This document shows positions 1-8,636 of a DNA stretch of 64,000 nucleotides, piece after piece (the first letter of the stretch is position 1; each line of letters starts with the position of its first letter). The position numbers and the translations under genes were made by a program. The stretch spans positions 62,001 to 126,000 of the forward strand of contig CANMKE010000002.1 in assembly GCA_947498325.1 (NCBI GenBank). The letters run 5' to 3'. The notes below the pieces were generated by a model. The model ran no database searches and was not told where the DNA came from. It was given only the letters and a program-made list of their open reading frames with translations. The stretch comes from an uncultured Persicobacter sp. (GTDB lineage Bacteria > Bacteroidota > Bacteroidia > Cytophagales > Cyclobacteriaceae).

Positions 1-1229
1 CCCTCGAAAATCCGATTAATACGGGAATCACGGTAAGCTCGCTCCATTGGGGCATCTGCCGAGTAGCCCATACCTCCGTAAATCTGTACGCCCTCATCCA
101 CTACATAATCCAGGGTTTCCGATCCATGTACTTTCAGCATCGCACACTCGATTGCAAATTCCTCCACGGCTTTCAGCTTGGCTTCCGCTTCAGACATTCC
201 GTTGGCGATCAGTGCATCATAAGCATCGTCAATATTTTGCCCTGCGCGGTAAGTCGCCGCCTCCGAAGCATAAATTCTTGCCATCATTTCCCCTAATTTG
301 TGCTTAATTGCCCCAAACTCTGAAATTGACTTCCCAAACTGCTTGCGTTCCTGTGCATAGCCAAGAGCATTTTGAATCACGCCTTTAGATGCGCCAAGTG
401 TTGCCGAGGCCAATTTGATCCGACCAATATTCAGAATGTTCAGTGCTATTTTAAAACCATTCTGGCGATCTGAAAGCATATTTTCGACAGGCACTTTACA
501 GTCGTTGAAGAAAATCTGACGGGTGGATGACCCTTTGATCCCCATCTTCTTTTCTTCCTCATTCATGGTTACCCCACCAAAATCCTTTTCAATGATAAAG
601 GCCGTCAGGTTTTTATCGTCTTCAATTTTGGCAAAGACAATAAAAATGTCTGCAAACCCCCCATTGGTAATCCACATTTTTTGTCCGTTCACCAGGTAGT
701 GCTTGCCATCAGCGGTTAGCTCTGCTTTGGTTTTTCCTGAATTGGCATCGGAACCAGAGTCTGGCTCTGTCAGGCAATAAGAGGCTTTCCATTCTCCCGA
801 AGCCAGTTTAGGAAGGTATTTGGCTTTTTGGTCTTCATTGCCATAATACAAAATCGGCAATGTACCGATACCTGTATGTGCGGATAAAGCCACGGCGAAG
901 GAATAGCCTGCACCCACCTTTTCGGCGATCAGCATGGAGGTGTTAAAGTCCATTCCGAAGCCACCATACTGCTCAGGAATAGAGGTTCCCAAAAGGCCAA
1001 GCTCACCAGATTTATCCAATAAAGAAGGCATCAGGTTAGGGTCAGACATTGCATCCAAAGCCTCCACATGCGGATGTACCTCATGGTCCACAAAGTCAGT
1101 ACAGGTCTGAGCAATCATCTTTTGCTCTTCATTCCACTCTTCGGGTGTAAAAACATCCTGAGGTTGAGTTTCCGAAATTAAGAACTCACCACCTTTTATC
1201 GCTTTCTTTTCTTGGTTTAGTGTTTCCAT
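1..1229 (-). CDS. Acyl-CoA dehydrogenase (partial, C-terminus beyond window)
   Basis: FAD-dependent acyl-CoA dehydrogenase, first step of fatty-acid beta-oxidation. The reading frame begins at the ATG at 1227-1229 ([10 protein letters not shown]...) and runs off the left edge with about 409 codons visible. Family landmarks are [12 protein letters not shown] (acyl-CoA/FAD binding), [16 protein letters not shown], the [21 protein letters not shown] segment read in pieces, and [20 protein letters not shown] near the cut. The Bacteroidota long form is around 590-600 aa, so roughly 190 C-terminal residues are missing. It is last in a minus-strand operon, 77 bp after the thiolase. The family is clear; chain-length preference is not. 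Confidence 0.93.
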   Translation of the reverse strand, partial: METLNQEKKAIKGGEFLISETQPQDVFTPEEWNEEQKMIAQTCTDFVDHEVHPHVEALDAMSDPNLMPSLLDKSGELGLLGTSIPEQYGGFGMDFNTSMLIAEKVGAGYSFAVALSAHTGIGTLPILYYGNEDQKAKYLPKLASGEWKASYCLTEPDSGSDANSGKTKAELTADGKHYLVNGQKMWITNGGFADIFIVFAKIEDDKNLTAFIIEKDFGGVTMNEEEKKMGIKGSSTRQIFFNDCKVPVENMLSDRQNGFKIALNILNIGRIKLASATLGASKGVIQNALGYAQERKQFGKSISEFGAIKHKLGEMMARIYASEAATYRAGQNIDDAYDALIANGMSEAEAKLKAVEEFAIECAMLKVHGSETLDYVVDEGVQIYGGMGYSADAPMERAYRDSRINRIFE

Positions 1230-1306
1230 AGTAGGGTATAGTTTGTTTTGTTGTTCAATAGGGGTTTGAAATGGTAGGTGCAGGGCATTCCCTCCACCTA
1301 CCAGCA

Positions 1307-2479
1307 TTATTTCAGCAATTCATAAATACCGGCAACGCCTTGGCCGCCACCGACACAGGCTGTGACCATTCCGTATTTTTGATTTCTGCGACGCATTTCA
1401 TTGAATAACTGTACCGACAATTTTGCTCCTGTACATCCCAGCGGGTGCCCAAGGGCAATGGCGCCACCATTCACATTCACAATGTCGGGGTTCAGCTCAG
1501 CACCCTTAATTACCCCTAATGACTGGGCAGCAAAGGCTTCATTCAATTCTATTTGTTCGATATCATTTAGTGACAATCCTGCCACTTTCAAAGCTTTAGG
1601 AATGGCCTCCACGGGGCCAATCCCCATCAGTTTAGGCTCAACACCTGCCACCGAATAACTTACCAGGCGGGCAATCGGCTCAAGGTTGTGTTCTTTGACC
1701 ATTGCTTCAGACATGACCATCACGAAAGCGGCACCATCTGAGGTTTGGGAAGAGTTACCGGCAGTTACCTGCCCACCCATAGCGAAAGCAGGGCGTAATT
1801 TGCCCAAGCCATCCACGGTCGAAGGGCGAGGGCCTTCATCGGTATCCACCGTAAACGAACGGCTCTTGCGTTTCATGTTTTCATCCAGATAAACCTCTTC
1901 AACGGTTACCGGAACGATCTCATCTTTGAATTTCCCTTGCTTGATCGCCTCCACTGCTTTGGCGTGAGATTTCACGGCAAACTCATCCGCTTCGGCTCTG
2001 CTGATGCCATACTTCAGGGCTACCTGCTCGGCCGTCAGTCCCATAGAAGTATAGTAATCGGGAGTTTCTTCCGCAATTTTATAATTCAAGGCGGTTTTAT
2101 AACCCATCATGGGTACCATCGACATGGACTCTGCACCACCAGCGATAATGCAATCCGCCTGCCCTGCATGAATTCTCGCACTGGCAATGGCAATAGCCTC
2201 CAGGCCTGATCCGCAGTAACGGTTCACAATAAAGCCTGGCGCATCAATACCCAAGGCCAAAAGGGAGATCATCCGCCCCATTTGCATGCCTTGTTCCGCT
2301 TCAGGAATGGCACATCCCACAATCAAATCATCGACTCTTTTGGTATCAAGACCTTCTACTTTACTGACCAAATGTTTAATCACATCCGCAGCAATATCAT
2401 CGGGGCGGGTGAATCGAAAACCGCCCTTTTTTGCTTTTCCTACTGCCGAACGATAGCCGGCAACGATATATGCATTCAT
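1307..2479 (-). CDS. fadA: Acetyl-CoA C-acyltransferase (thiolase)
   Basis: Thiolase, 390 aa, cleaving 3-ketoacyl-CoA in the last step of beta-oxidation. The nucleophilic Cys is at about residue 89 in [10 protein letters not shown]. The C-terminal half carries [17 protein letters not shown] (catalytic His) and [12 protein letters not shown] (second active-site Cys). The frame is open up to 2557, but the start at 2479 ([15 protein letters not shown]) matches the family N-terminus and leaves a 28-bp gap to the upstream gene instead of an overlap. It is co-directional with the FadB-like gene and the acyl-CoA dehydrogenase. The gene symbol is by role, not proven orthology. Confidence 0.93.
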   Translation of the reverse strand: MNAYIVAGYRSAVGKAKKGGFRFTRPDDIAADVIKHLVSKVEGLDTKRVDDLIVGCAIPEAEQGMQMGRMISLLALGIDAPGFIVNRYCGSGLEAIAIASARIHAGQADCIIAGGAESMSMVPMMGYKTALNYKIAEETPDYYTSMGLTAEQVALKYGISRAEADEFAVKSHAKAVEAIKQGKFKDEIVPVTVEEVYLDENMKRKSRSFTVDTDEGPRPSTVDGLGKLRPAFAMGGQVTAGNSSQTSDGAAFVMVMSEAMVKEHNLEPIARLVSYSVAGVEPKLMGIGPVEAIPKALKVAGLSLNDIEQIELNEAFAAQSLGVIKGAELNPDIVNVNGGAIALGHPLGCTGAKLSVQLFNEMRRRNQKYGMVTACVGGGQGVAGIYELLK

Positions 2480-2507
2480 GGTTCTAAATTTTGCGTTTGG
2501 TAATGGA

Positions 2508-4907
2508 TTAGTTGCGTAATGGTTTGCCACCATTGAGAATTGCCTGAATACGCTCAAGGGTCTTTTTCTCGCCTGTCAGCGACAGGAAGGCTTCCCTTTC
2601 GAGGTCAAGCAAATACTGTTCGGAAACAACTGTTGGTGCCGAGAGGTCACCACCACACATCACGTTGGCAATTTTCTTGGCAATCTTCACGTCGTGATCA
2701 GAGATATAATTCCCCATTCGCATACCGTTTACCCCAGCATAGAACATGGCCATACCTGACCGGCCCTGTACCTTAAATGTACGCTCAGCAGCCTGTGTAT
2801 ATCCTTGATCCGCAAGGCGAATTACAGCCGCCTTCGCATCGGCTATCTGTCGATCTTTATTGAGGGTAATGCTGTCTTTAGCCGTAATAATGCCCATATT
2901 TTTGGCTTCATAGGCGGAAGTGGCCACTTTAGCCATCGCAATATTCATGAAGGTTTCCTGTAAAGTATTGAGCTCTACATCTCCACTCATGGCACGATCA
3001 GCCGCGCGCATGGTCAGCTCTTTGGTTCCTCCCCCGGCAGGGATCAGCCCAACACCGACTTCCACTAATCCAATGTAGGTTTCCCCGGCCATCTGAACGT
3101 GATCGGCATGCAGGGTCAGTTCACAACCTCCACCTAAAGTCAGGGCATGCGGAGCAACCACCACAGGCACCGAAGAATATCGGGCACGCATCATGGTCTT
3201 CTGGAAAGCCGCAATCATGAAGTCAATCTCATCATACTCCTGTTCAATGGCATTCATAAATACCAAAGCGAGGTTGGCACCTGCGGAGAAGTTCTGCCCG
3301 TTATTGGCAATCACCAAACCGCGGTATTTTTCTTCTGCCAGACTGATCGCCTTATTGATCCCTTCAATCACTTCCCCACCAAGGGTATTCATTTTGGTAT
3401 GGAACTCAAGGTTCAATACCCCATCGCCAATATCGAAAAGGGTAGTGCCTGAATTTTTCCAGACCACATTGCTTTCCCGCAAATTGTCCAGTATGATGTA
3501 CTCTTCCGTACCAGGAACACCTTTATAGGATTTGGAAGGAATGTCATAGAAAGTCGTGGTTCCGCCTTCAGCCTTAAAGAAGGATTCATGACCAGCCTCC
3601 AACATTTCATAAACCCATCGGGCAGGCTTGTAACCTGCTTCTTCCATTTTGGCGACGGTCTTTTTCACACCCACCAATTCCCAGGTTTTGAATGGACCTA
3701 CTTCCCAGCCAAAACCAGCACAGATCGCATCGTCTATTTTGTAAAGCTCATCGGTGATTTCAGGAATGCGGTTAGACACATATTGGAATAAGCCATAGAA
3801 AGAATCACGATAAAATTCACCCGCTTTGTCTTTACCGGAAAGCAATACCTTGAAACGTTCCTTCACGTCATCAATAGGCTTGGTCATTTCCAGAGTAGGG
3901 AAAGAGGCCTTCTGCTTTGGTTCATACTCCAGCGTTTCCAGATTCAAAGTCAAGATCACTTTGTTGCCATTCTCGTCTTTGGTCTTTTTATAGAAGCCTT
4001 GCTTGGTTTTATCCCCTAGCCATTGTTTTTCGATCATGGTGTTGATCACCGGAGGCAGATTAAAGGTCTCTCTTGACTCATCATTCTCCAAAGTAGCATA
4101 AAGGTTGTTGGAGACCTTCACAAGGGTATCCAGCCCTACGACATCAGAAGTACGGAAGGTTGCCGACTTCGGACGGCCGATCACCGGACCGGTTAATTTA
4201 TCAATCTGGTCGATATTCAGCCCAAACTTCTGCATGGAATCCACGACCTTCAAAATCGCATAAATACCAACACGGTTGGCGATAAATGCAGGAGTATCTT
4301 TACAGCGTACAGTGGTTTTACCGAGGTATCGGTCTCCATAATGCATGAAGAAATCCACCACTTCCGGATCGGTATCAGGGGTAGGAATAACCTCGAGCAA
4401 CTTCAGATAGCGAGGCGGGTTGAAAAAGTGCGTACCGCAGAAATACTTCTTGAAGTCTTCCGAACGGCCTTCGGTCATCAGGTGAATGGGAATTCCTGAG
4501 GTATTTGAGGTAATGAAAGTTCCCGGCGTACGGTATTTTTCCACCTGCTCAAACACCACCTTTTTGATGCCCAGATTTTCTACCACCACTTCCACAATCC
4601 AGTCTACCTCCTTAATTTTGGGCATATCATCATCGAAGTTACCCAGGGTAACTCTTTGCGCAAAAGCCGGATCATAAAGCGAGGCGGGCTTGGATTTTAC
4701 TGCTGTGTTGAACATCTGGGTAACGATGCGGTTTTTCACAACAGCCATCTCCAGGCTCAAACCTTTCTTTTCCTCCTCGGGCGTCAGTTCTTTGGGAGCG
4801 ATATCCAACAAAAGTACTTCTACGCCGATGTTTGCCAAATGGCAGGCAATTCTTGAGCCCATAATTCCAGAGCCAAGGATAGCCGCTTTTTTAATAGATC
4901 GATTCAT
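2508..4907 (-). CDS. fadB: 3-hydroxyacyl-CoA dehydrogenase / enoyl-CoA hydratase fusion
   Basis: A 799-aa multifunctional beta-oxidation protein with the order reversed from E. coli FadB. The NAD-binding 3-hydroxyacyl-CoA dehydrogenase comes first (GSGIMGSRIACHLANIG near residues 12-28; SNTSGIPI; FCGTHFFNPPRYLKLLEVI; NRVGIYAI) and the crotonase-fold hydratase domain is at the C-terminus (about 500-720: NGQNFSAGANL; LTLGGGCELTLHADHVQ; GLVEVGVGLIPAGGGTKEL). This order is common in Bacteroidota and Actinobacteria. It is second in the operon after the MarR regulator (40-bp gap) and is followed 28 bp later by the thiolase. Confidence 0.94.
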   Translation of the reverse strand: MNRSIKKAAILGSGIMGSRIACHLANIGVEVLLLDIAPKELTPEEEKKGLSLEMAVVKNRIVTQMFNTAVKSKPASLYDPAFAQRVTLGNFDDDMPKIKEVDWIVEVVVENLGIKKVVFEQVEKYRTPGTFITSNTSGIPIHLMTEGRSEDFKKYFCGTHFFNPPRYLKLLEVIPTPDTDPEVVDFFMHYGDRYLGKTTVRCKDTPAFIANRVGIYAILKVVDSMQKFGLNIDQIDKLTGPVIGRPKSATFRTSDVVGLDTLVKVSNNLYATLENDESRETFNLPPVINTMIEKQWLGDKTKQGFYKKTKDENGNKVILTLNLETLEYEPKQKASFPTLEMTKPIDDVKERFKVLLSGKDKAGEFYRDSFYGLFQYVSNRIPEITDELYKIDDAICAGFGWEVGPFKTWELVGVKKTVAKMEEAGYKPARWVYEMLEAGHESFFKAEGGTTTFYDIPSKSYKGVPGTEEYIILDNLRESNVVWKNSGTTLFDIGDGVLNLEFHTKMNTLGGEVIEGINKAISLAEEKYRGLVIANNGQNFSAGANLALVFMNAIEQEYDEIDFMIAAFQKTMMRARYSSVPVVVAPHALTLGGGCELTLHADHVQMAGETYIGLVEVGVGLIPAGGGTKELTMRAADRAMSGDVELNTLQETFMNIAMAKVATSAYEAKNMGIITAKDSITLNKDRQIADAKAAVIRLADQGYTQAAERTFKVQGRSGMAMFYAGVNGMRMGNYISDHDVKIAKKIANVMCGGDLSAPTVVSEQYLLDLEREAFLSLTGEKKTLERIQAILNGGKPLRN

Positions 4908-4947
4908 GGTGTGGTAAAAAATTTAATTTGTTTTGGGTATTATTCAC

Positions 4948-5421
4948 CTATTTGGTCGTCAGAGGGAAATCCTCCAACAAGTTTATTTGTTCTTTATTTG
5001 CTTGTTCTACAACACTGTTAACTTTCGAGGCAACACGGAAAAATACTTCCAGTTCCTGATCTTCTACCGCATTACGAACCGCCTCATTGAATGACCGCAC
5101 AGTAACAATGGATACTTCACGTTTTTTTCGGCCCTTTTCTGTTAAATGGATTAAAACTGAACGCCGATCATACTTCGCTTTTTCGCGATATATCAGCTCC
5201 CGTTCTTCCATATTCTTGAGTAACCGCGATAAACTGCGACTTTCGAGCCCCATTAATGGTGCAATTTTGGTCGCAGGCGTACCTTCAGTTGGGTGGATAT
5301 TCAACAACACATAGCCGATCGATGTGGTAATCTCTTGTGAGGAGGCGTAACGATTATACATTCGGGAAATCGCATGCCAACTCGCCTTGAAAATGTAATC
5401 GACAGTTTCTTCTTTCTTCAT
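4948..5421 (-). CDS. MarR-family transcriptional regulator
   Basis: A 157-aa winged-helix regulator. The MarR fold is visible as an N-terminal helical part, then EGTPATKIAPLMGLESRSLSRLLKNMEE read as the helix-turn-helix, and the wing YREKAKYDRRSVLIHLTEKGR (two segments of the usual D-x-R-x wing). It is the first gene of the beta-oxidation operon, 40 bp upstream of the FadB-like gene, so it probably represses fatty-acid degradation and senses an acyl-CoA or fatty acid (inference from context). A candidate operator palindrome lies about 40 bp upstream of its start. Confidence 0.88.
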   Translation of the reverse strand: MKKEETVDYIFKASWHAISRMYNRYASSQEITTSIGYVLLNIHPTEGTPATKIAPLMGLESRSLSRLLKNMEERELIYREKAKYDRRSVLIHLTEKGRKKREVSIVTVRSFNEAVRNAVEDQELEVFFRVASKVNSVVEQANKEQINLLEDFPLTTK

Positions 5422-5457
5422 AGCTGTTTAGGTCTTAACTGAATATACAAAAAAAAT

Positions 5458-5474
5458 GTTCGGCATGCCGACTA
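5458..5474. promoter_or_regulatory. Candidate operator palindrome upstream of marR-fad operon
   Basis: The palindrome tCGGCATGCCGa (perfect core 5460-5471) lies about 40 bp upstream of the MarR start, in an otherwise AT-rich leader. Its position and symmetry suit an autoregulatory operator. That is inference only: no second copy is visible elsewhere in the window. Confidence 0.35.
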
Positions 5475-5773
5475 TTATTGAAAAAAAACGATATTGTCTA
5501 TTACTATTCAGTTCAACAAGATGTACTAAATTGTTCATAAACTGCCATTTAAACCTGTAATGAACGAGCAATTGAAGATTGACGACACTATATAATGCAA
5601 CAGATTACAACAGGGGGAGCATAAAGGAAACCAGCAATGTACCTTTTGGTGCAAAAAGTAATCGCTTTAACATTATCATAAAATGGCGAATCTTTTTTAA
5701 ACTGATTTTCTTGCATTTATAAAAAAACTTTAGAATTTTCAATAAACAAACATCAACCTCAAACTAAAAAACT
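5475..5773. other. Intergenic gap marR-ndk, no gene seen
   Basis: AT-rich divergent intergenic stretch. I see only very short open frames (for example an 11-codon one), no hairpin with a T tract, and no clear TAnnTTTG promoter. It presumably carries the promoters of both divergent genes. Confidence 0.5.
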
Positions 5774-6244
5774 ATGGATTCAGGAAATTTCACCTTTACG
5801 ATGATCAAGCCTGGGGCGGTCAATAACGAGTATATCGGCCCAATTTTGGCGAAAATTACAGACGCGGGTTTCCGCATCGCCGCTATGAAGATGATCAAGC
5901 TGAGGACCGCTCAAGCGGAAGTTTTCTACGGGATTCATAAAGAGCGCCCATTCTTCCGCTCGTTGGTTGAGTTCATGACCTCGGGCCCTATTGTTGTGGC
6001 GGTTCTTGAAAAAGAAAATGCTGTTCAGAGCTACCGTGAATTGATCGGCAGTACAAACCCTGAAGAAGCGAAATCAGGAACGATCCGCAAGTTATTTGCA
6101 GAATCCGTGAGTAAAAATGCCGTACATGGTTCTGACAGTGTAGAAAATGCTGCAAACGAAGCGCTGTTTTTCTTTTCCCGTTCAGAAATTTTCACTGAAT
6201 CTGGAGAAGTGAAACTTCAGTTCGATGTGACTGTTCCACGCTAA
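5774..6244 (+). CDS. ndk: Nucleoside diphosphate kinase
   Basis: A 156-aa enzyme that moves the gamma phosphate from ATP to NDPs through a phosphohistidine. The start [16 protein letters not shown] has the family TFxMIKP motif. The catalytic His lies in [10 protein letters not shown], matching the NxxHGSDS signature, and [11 protein letters not shown] and [12 protein letters not shown] are standard. The product is slightly longer than the usual 140-150 aa. It is monocistronic, with a strong terminator just after the stop codon. Confidence 0.96.
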   Translation: MDSGNFTFTMIKPGAVNNEYIGPILAKITDAGFRIAAMKMIKLRTAQAEVFYGIHKERPFFRSLVEFMTSGPIVVAVLEKENAVQSYRELIGSTNPEEAKSGTIRKLFAESVSKNAVHGSDSVENAANEALFFFSRSEIFTESGEVKLQFDVTVPR

Positions 6245-6267
6245 GGAAGCAGACAAAAAACATGGCA

Positions 6268-6298
6268 AACACCTGAGACAACCTCAGGTGTTTTTTTG
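6268..6298 (+). terminator. Rho-independent terminator of ndk
   Basis: Perfect 10-bp stem AACACCTGAG / CTCAGGTGTT with a 5-base loop, followed by a run of T. It lies 24 bp after the ndk stop. Confidence 0.9.
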
Positions 6299-6494
6299 TT
6301 CCCTAAATTATAAATGACCTGCTTTTGCCCCATCATTAGTTGGATTTTCGGGTACCAAACGGGCACAAGTTTGGCAGGTGATGAATAAAAAGCCCTATAA
6401 AAGGTGCACTTTTCACGATTGATAAATTAGAAAGGTAAGCCGGAATAAATTATATTGGATCATCTTTAATCAGGTAAAAATCACACGGAAAGTT

Positions 6495-7133
6495 ATGAAC
6501 ACCCTTAAAACGATACTTATTGCTATGATGGGGACAACTGTACTGTTCAGCTGTACAGAGTCTAAAAAACAAGAGCAAAAACAAAGTGCCTCCACTGAAG
6601 AGGTCAGTCAGGACGCTACAAGTGTCGCTTTTGATCAGTCTTTTGATTTTGATGGTCAGAAAATGGTGGTTCATATTCCCAATACTTCCACAGGCAACAA
6701 AATTACGATTACACCTGAGGGCTTTGAAAATATGAAAGAGCCTTATGAAGAGGCCATTGAAGGGATTGTTCGGGAAGGCTATGTGGCCGACCTCGACCAG
6801 GATGGCTACAAGGAATTGTATCTTTTTGAATACAGCCAGGGGAGTGGTGCCTATGGGCAGGTTCGTGCCTATGCCTCCTACAGTAATAAATCATTTGGCC
6901 CCATTTACATGCCCGAATTGAGCGCTGATTTAAAGCAAGGTTATATGGGGCATGATCGGTTTGTAATCGAGGGTGGGCAGCTGGTGCGTGAGTTCCCTAT
7001 TTATAATGACAGCGACACCAACGCGAAGCCTACAGGTGGAATGCGCACGATAAAATACCGACTTGAAAAAGGCGAGGCAGGCATGATTTTAAAAGCCGAA
7101 AGCGGAAAAACAGGACTAAAAATTGGACTTTAA
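6495..7133 (+). CDS. PliI-like lysozyme-inhibitor lipoprotein
   Basis: A 212-aa predicted lipoprotein with a signal peptide ending in VLFSC, lipidated Cys at residue 20, then a charged Q/K/S linker. The rest resembles the PliI family of periplasmic inhibitors of I-type (invertebrate) lysozyme as I recall it: a DLDQDGYKELYLF segment, SGAYGQVRAYASY, then GYMGHDRFVIEGGQLVREF and PTGGMRTIKYRLEKGEAG. From family knowledge it would protect peptidoglycan from host or predator lysozyme. It is monocistronic, between ndk and the Crp/Fnr gene on the opposite strand. The family match is from memory, so moderate confidence. Confidence 0.62.
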   Translation: MNTLKTILIAMMGTTVLFSCTESKKQEQKQSASTEEVSQDATSVAFDQSFDFDGQKMVVHIPNTSTGNKITITPEGFENMKEPYEEAIEGIVREGYVADLDQDGYKELYLFEYSQGSGAYGQVRAYASYSNKSFGPIYMPELSADLKQGYMGHDRFVIEGGQLVREFPIYNDSDTNAKPTGGMRTIKYRLEKGEAGMILKAESGKTGLKIGL

Positions 7134-7218
7134 TATAAAAATCGAAGGCGAATATAATTTGGTCTAAATTTTGCTGCATCGACATCACAATCGAATAGTA
7201 GAAATAACGATTTTATGG

Positions 7219-7250
7219 AAAGGAAGAGCGCTCAAGGGTTCTTCCTTTTT
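7219..7250. terminator. Terminator between PliI-like and Crp/Fnr genes
   Basis: Stem AAGGAAGA / TCTTCCTT with a 12-base loop and a T tract on the plus strand, just before the stop codon of the convergent regulator. It mainly serves the plus-strand lipoprotein gene. Confidence 0.75.
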
Positions 7251-7859
7251 TTATTTTAGCCAAATCTTTTTGTTGATCAGGGAGACAATCCCTTCTTTTT
7301 CCATTTTTTTTATGGCCCTGATGACCGTCTCCACCCGCAAACCAAGACGATCTGCAACCTCTTGGCGGGTCAGTGAAATCAGAAATGGCCGCTCGGCCTG
7401 TTGTGCTTCGGCCATATATTTAAAAAGCTCGGCGATTCTGTGAACCACGTCGCCAGTACTTTCCCTTTGCATTACCGATTTATATAGTAGCCGCTTGGAA
7501 AGCACTTCGGAAAATTTAAAGTGTAGGGCAGGGCAAGAAGATAACAGCTCGAGAAATGCCGTTCGCTTGAGGCGCCAAATACTGCCTGCTGAAAGCATTT
7601 CCCCAGAAGAAGGATAGGGGAAATTGCCAAAAATTGCTGGCTCACCAAAACTTTCCCCTGCTTTGAAAATCCCCTGAACAAAGGTTCTCCCTTCCGTGGA
7701 ATAGTGAATCATCTGCGCCTCACCTTGAGCGATCTGATAATAAAAAACAGGGGCGTCACCTTCGGTAAAAATCCGTTCCCGTGCCGAGAAGGGGATCTTT
7801 TGGGCACCATTTTTTCTTAATATTTCCTCGGGGATGATCGGGCTTATGACATCGGTCAT
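7251..7859 (-). CDS. Crp/Fnr-family transcriptional regulator
   Basis: About 202 aa: an N-terminal cyclic-nucleotide-binding-like beta-roll (residues ~20-120, IFTEGDAPVFYYQIAQGEAQM, GESFGEPAIFGNFPYPSS) and a C-terminal winged helix (SLTRQEVADRLGLRVETVIRAIKKMEKEG). An in-frame GTG at 7868 is an alternative start. No Fnr-type cysteine cluster is visible, so it is unlikely to bind an iron-sulfur cluster. It is transcribed divergently from the YecH-like gene with about 55 bp between, which suggests shared control (inference). Confidence 0.88.
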   Translation of the reverse strand: MTDVISPIIPEEILRKNGAQKIPFSARERIFTEGDAPVFYYQIAQGEAQMIHYSTEGRTFVQGIFKAGESFGEPAIFGNFPYPSSGEMLSAGSIWRLKRTAFLELLSSCPALHFKFSEVLSKRLLYKSVMQRESTGDVVHRIAELFKYMAEAQQAERPFLISLTRQEVADRLGLRVETVIRAIKKMEKEGIVSLINKKIWLK

Positions 7860-7914
7860 ATCATTCACAATTTTGGTCTATGGATCTTTACAGCAAAGAT
7901 ATAAAATAACGATT

Positions 7915-8178
7915 ATGAACAATATTCAACACGTACACGAAGTAATTTTCATGGTTCAACAAAATGACGGTCAGTACACTGCGGAATCATTGGTGGAGGC
8001 GATCACTGAAAAATGGGGCGCAGATGTTCAGTTTATGGCATGTTCAGGCGTACCTTTCCCTAAAGAGGATGCTTTGGATTTTATTATCGGAAAAAACAAA
8101 GTGGAGCTTATTGATGGCAAAATCCGTATCGTAACAGCGATGTCGATTTGTAATGGCCACGAGAATTTTCAGGCGTAA
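7915..8178 (+). CDS. YecH-family (DUF2492) small putative metal-binding protein
   Basis: 87 aa, starting at the internal ATG MNNIQHVHEVIFMVQ; the open frame extends upstream but without family similarity. YecH-like proteins have an N-terminal HxHEV, a YTxxSL segment, a mid-protein Cys (here QFMACSGVPF) and a C-terminal C-x-x-H (here ICNGHENF). The His/Cys pattern suggests metal binding, but no function is established. It is divergent from a Crp/Fnr regulator, its likely controller. Confidence 0.7.
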   Translation: MNNIQHVHEVIFMVQQNDGQYTAESLVEAITEKWGADVQFMACSGVPFPKEDALDFIIGKNKVELIDGKIRIVTAMSICNGHENFQA

Positions 8179-8180
8179 TT

Positions 8181-8197
8181 TATCACGATAAGTGATA
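8181..8197. repeat. Small inverted repeat
   Basis: TATCAC-GATAA-GTGATA, a 6-bp stem with a 5-base loop, immediately after the YecH-like stop codon and just before the larger palindrome. It could be a protein site or part of a composite 3' structure. Confidence 0.4.
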
Positions 8198-8208
8198 TAA
8201 TCATATCA

Positions 8209-8236
8209 GTACGGACGTTGCATGCAACGTCCGTAC
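8209..8236. repeat. Perfect 28-bp palindrome
   Basis: The half-site GTACGGACGTTGCA (8209-8222) is followed directly by its exact reverse complement (8223-8236), with no spacer. It lies between two convergent genes (YecH-like on plus, small membrane ORF on minus). A T run begins only about 14 bp downstream, so it is not a classical terminator. It resembles REP-type palindromes scattered between genes. Confidence 0.85.
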
Positions 8237-8260
8237 ATGTTATGAAAATATTTTTTTGCT

Positions 8261-8440
8261 TTAAAAATTACCCTCATCCTCAGTCGCAAGTACATCCATA
8301 AAATCACTGATCACATACTCGACCGTTTTTCCTTCTTTTACAGCCTGAGAAAAGGCAACAATGTCGGTAGAGATCAGCATCCCCAATAAAATTCCGAAGA
8401 TAAAGCGATAACGTTTCAAAAAAGCTTTCATTTTACTCAT
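8261..8440 (-). CDS. Small single-span membrane protein (59 aa), hypothetical
   Basis: An open frame with ATG at 8438-8440 and TAA at 8261-8263, 59 codons. It starts MSKMKAFLKRYRFIFG, positively charged, then a hydrophobic segment (about residues 13-31, FIFGILLGMLISTDIVAF) and an acidic tail ending VLATEDEGNF. The K/R-rich N-terminus followed by one membrane span is coding-like. The product matches no family I know. Conservation was not testable here. Confidence 0.55.
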   Translation of the reverse strand: MSKMKAFLKRYRFIFGILLGMLISTDIVAFSQAVKEGKTVEYVISDFMDVLATEDEGNF

Positions 8441-8583
8441 GATTAGGTTGTTTTGGTTGAGTCGAAAAGTGAATATCTTTTTGGCTTATAGATGGAAATC
8501 TACGACCAGTAAATAAAGTAGATGTTCAAAATCTACAAAAAACACATCATATATAAAACACAATATTTTAATTTAAAATCAAT

Positions 8584-8610
8584 AAAAAAAGGACATTGCG
8601 TACAATGTCC
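8584..8610 (-). terminator. Terminator of pheA
   Basis: Stem GGACATTG / CAATGTCC with a CGTA loop. Read on the minus strand it is followed by seven T residues, 26 bp after the pheA stop. Confidence 0.9.
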
Positions 8611-8636
8611 CTTCCGTAATGTTTTATGTATTTTGA

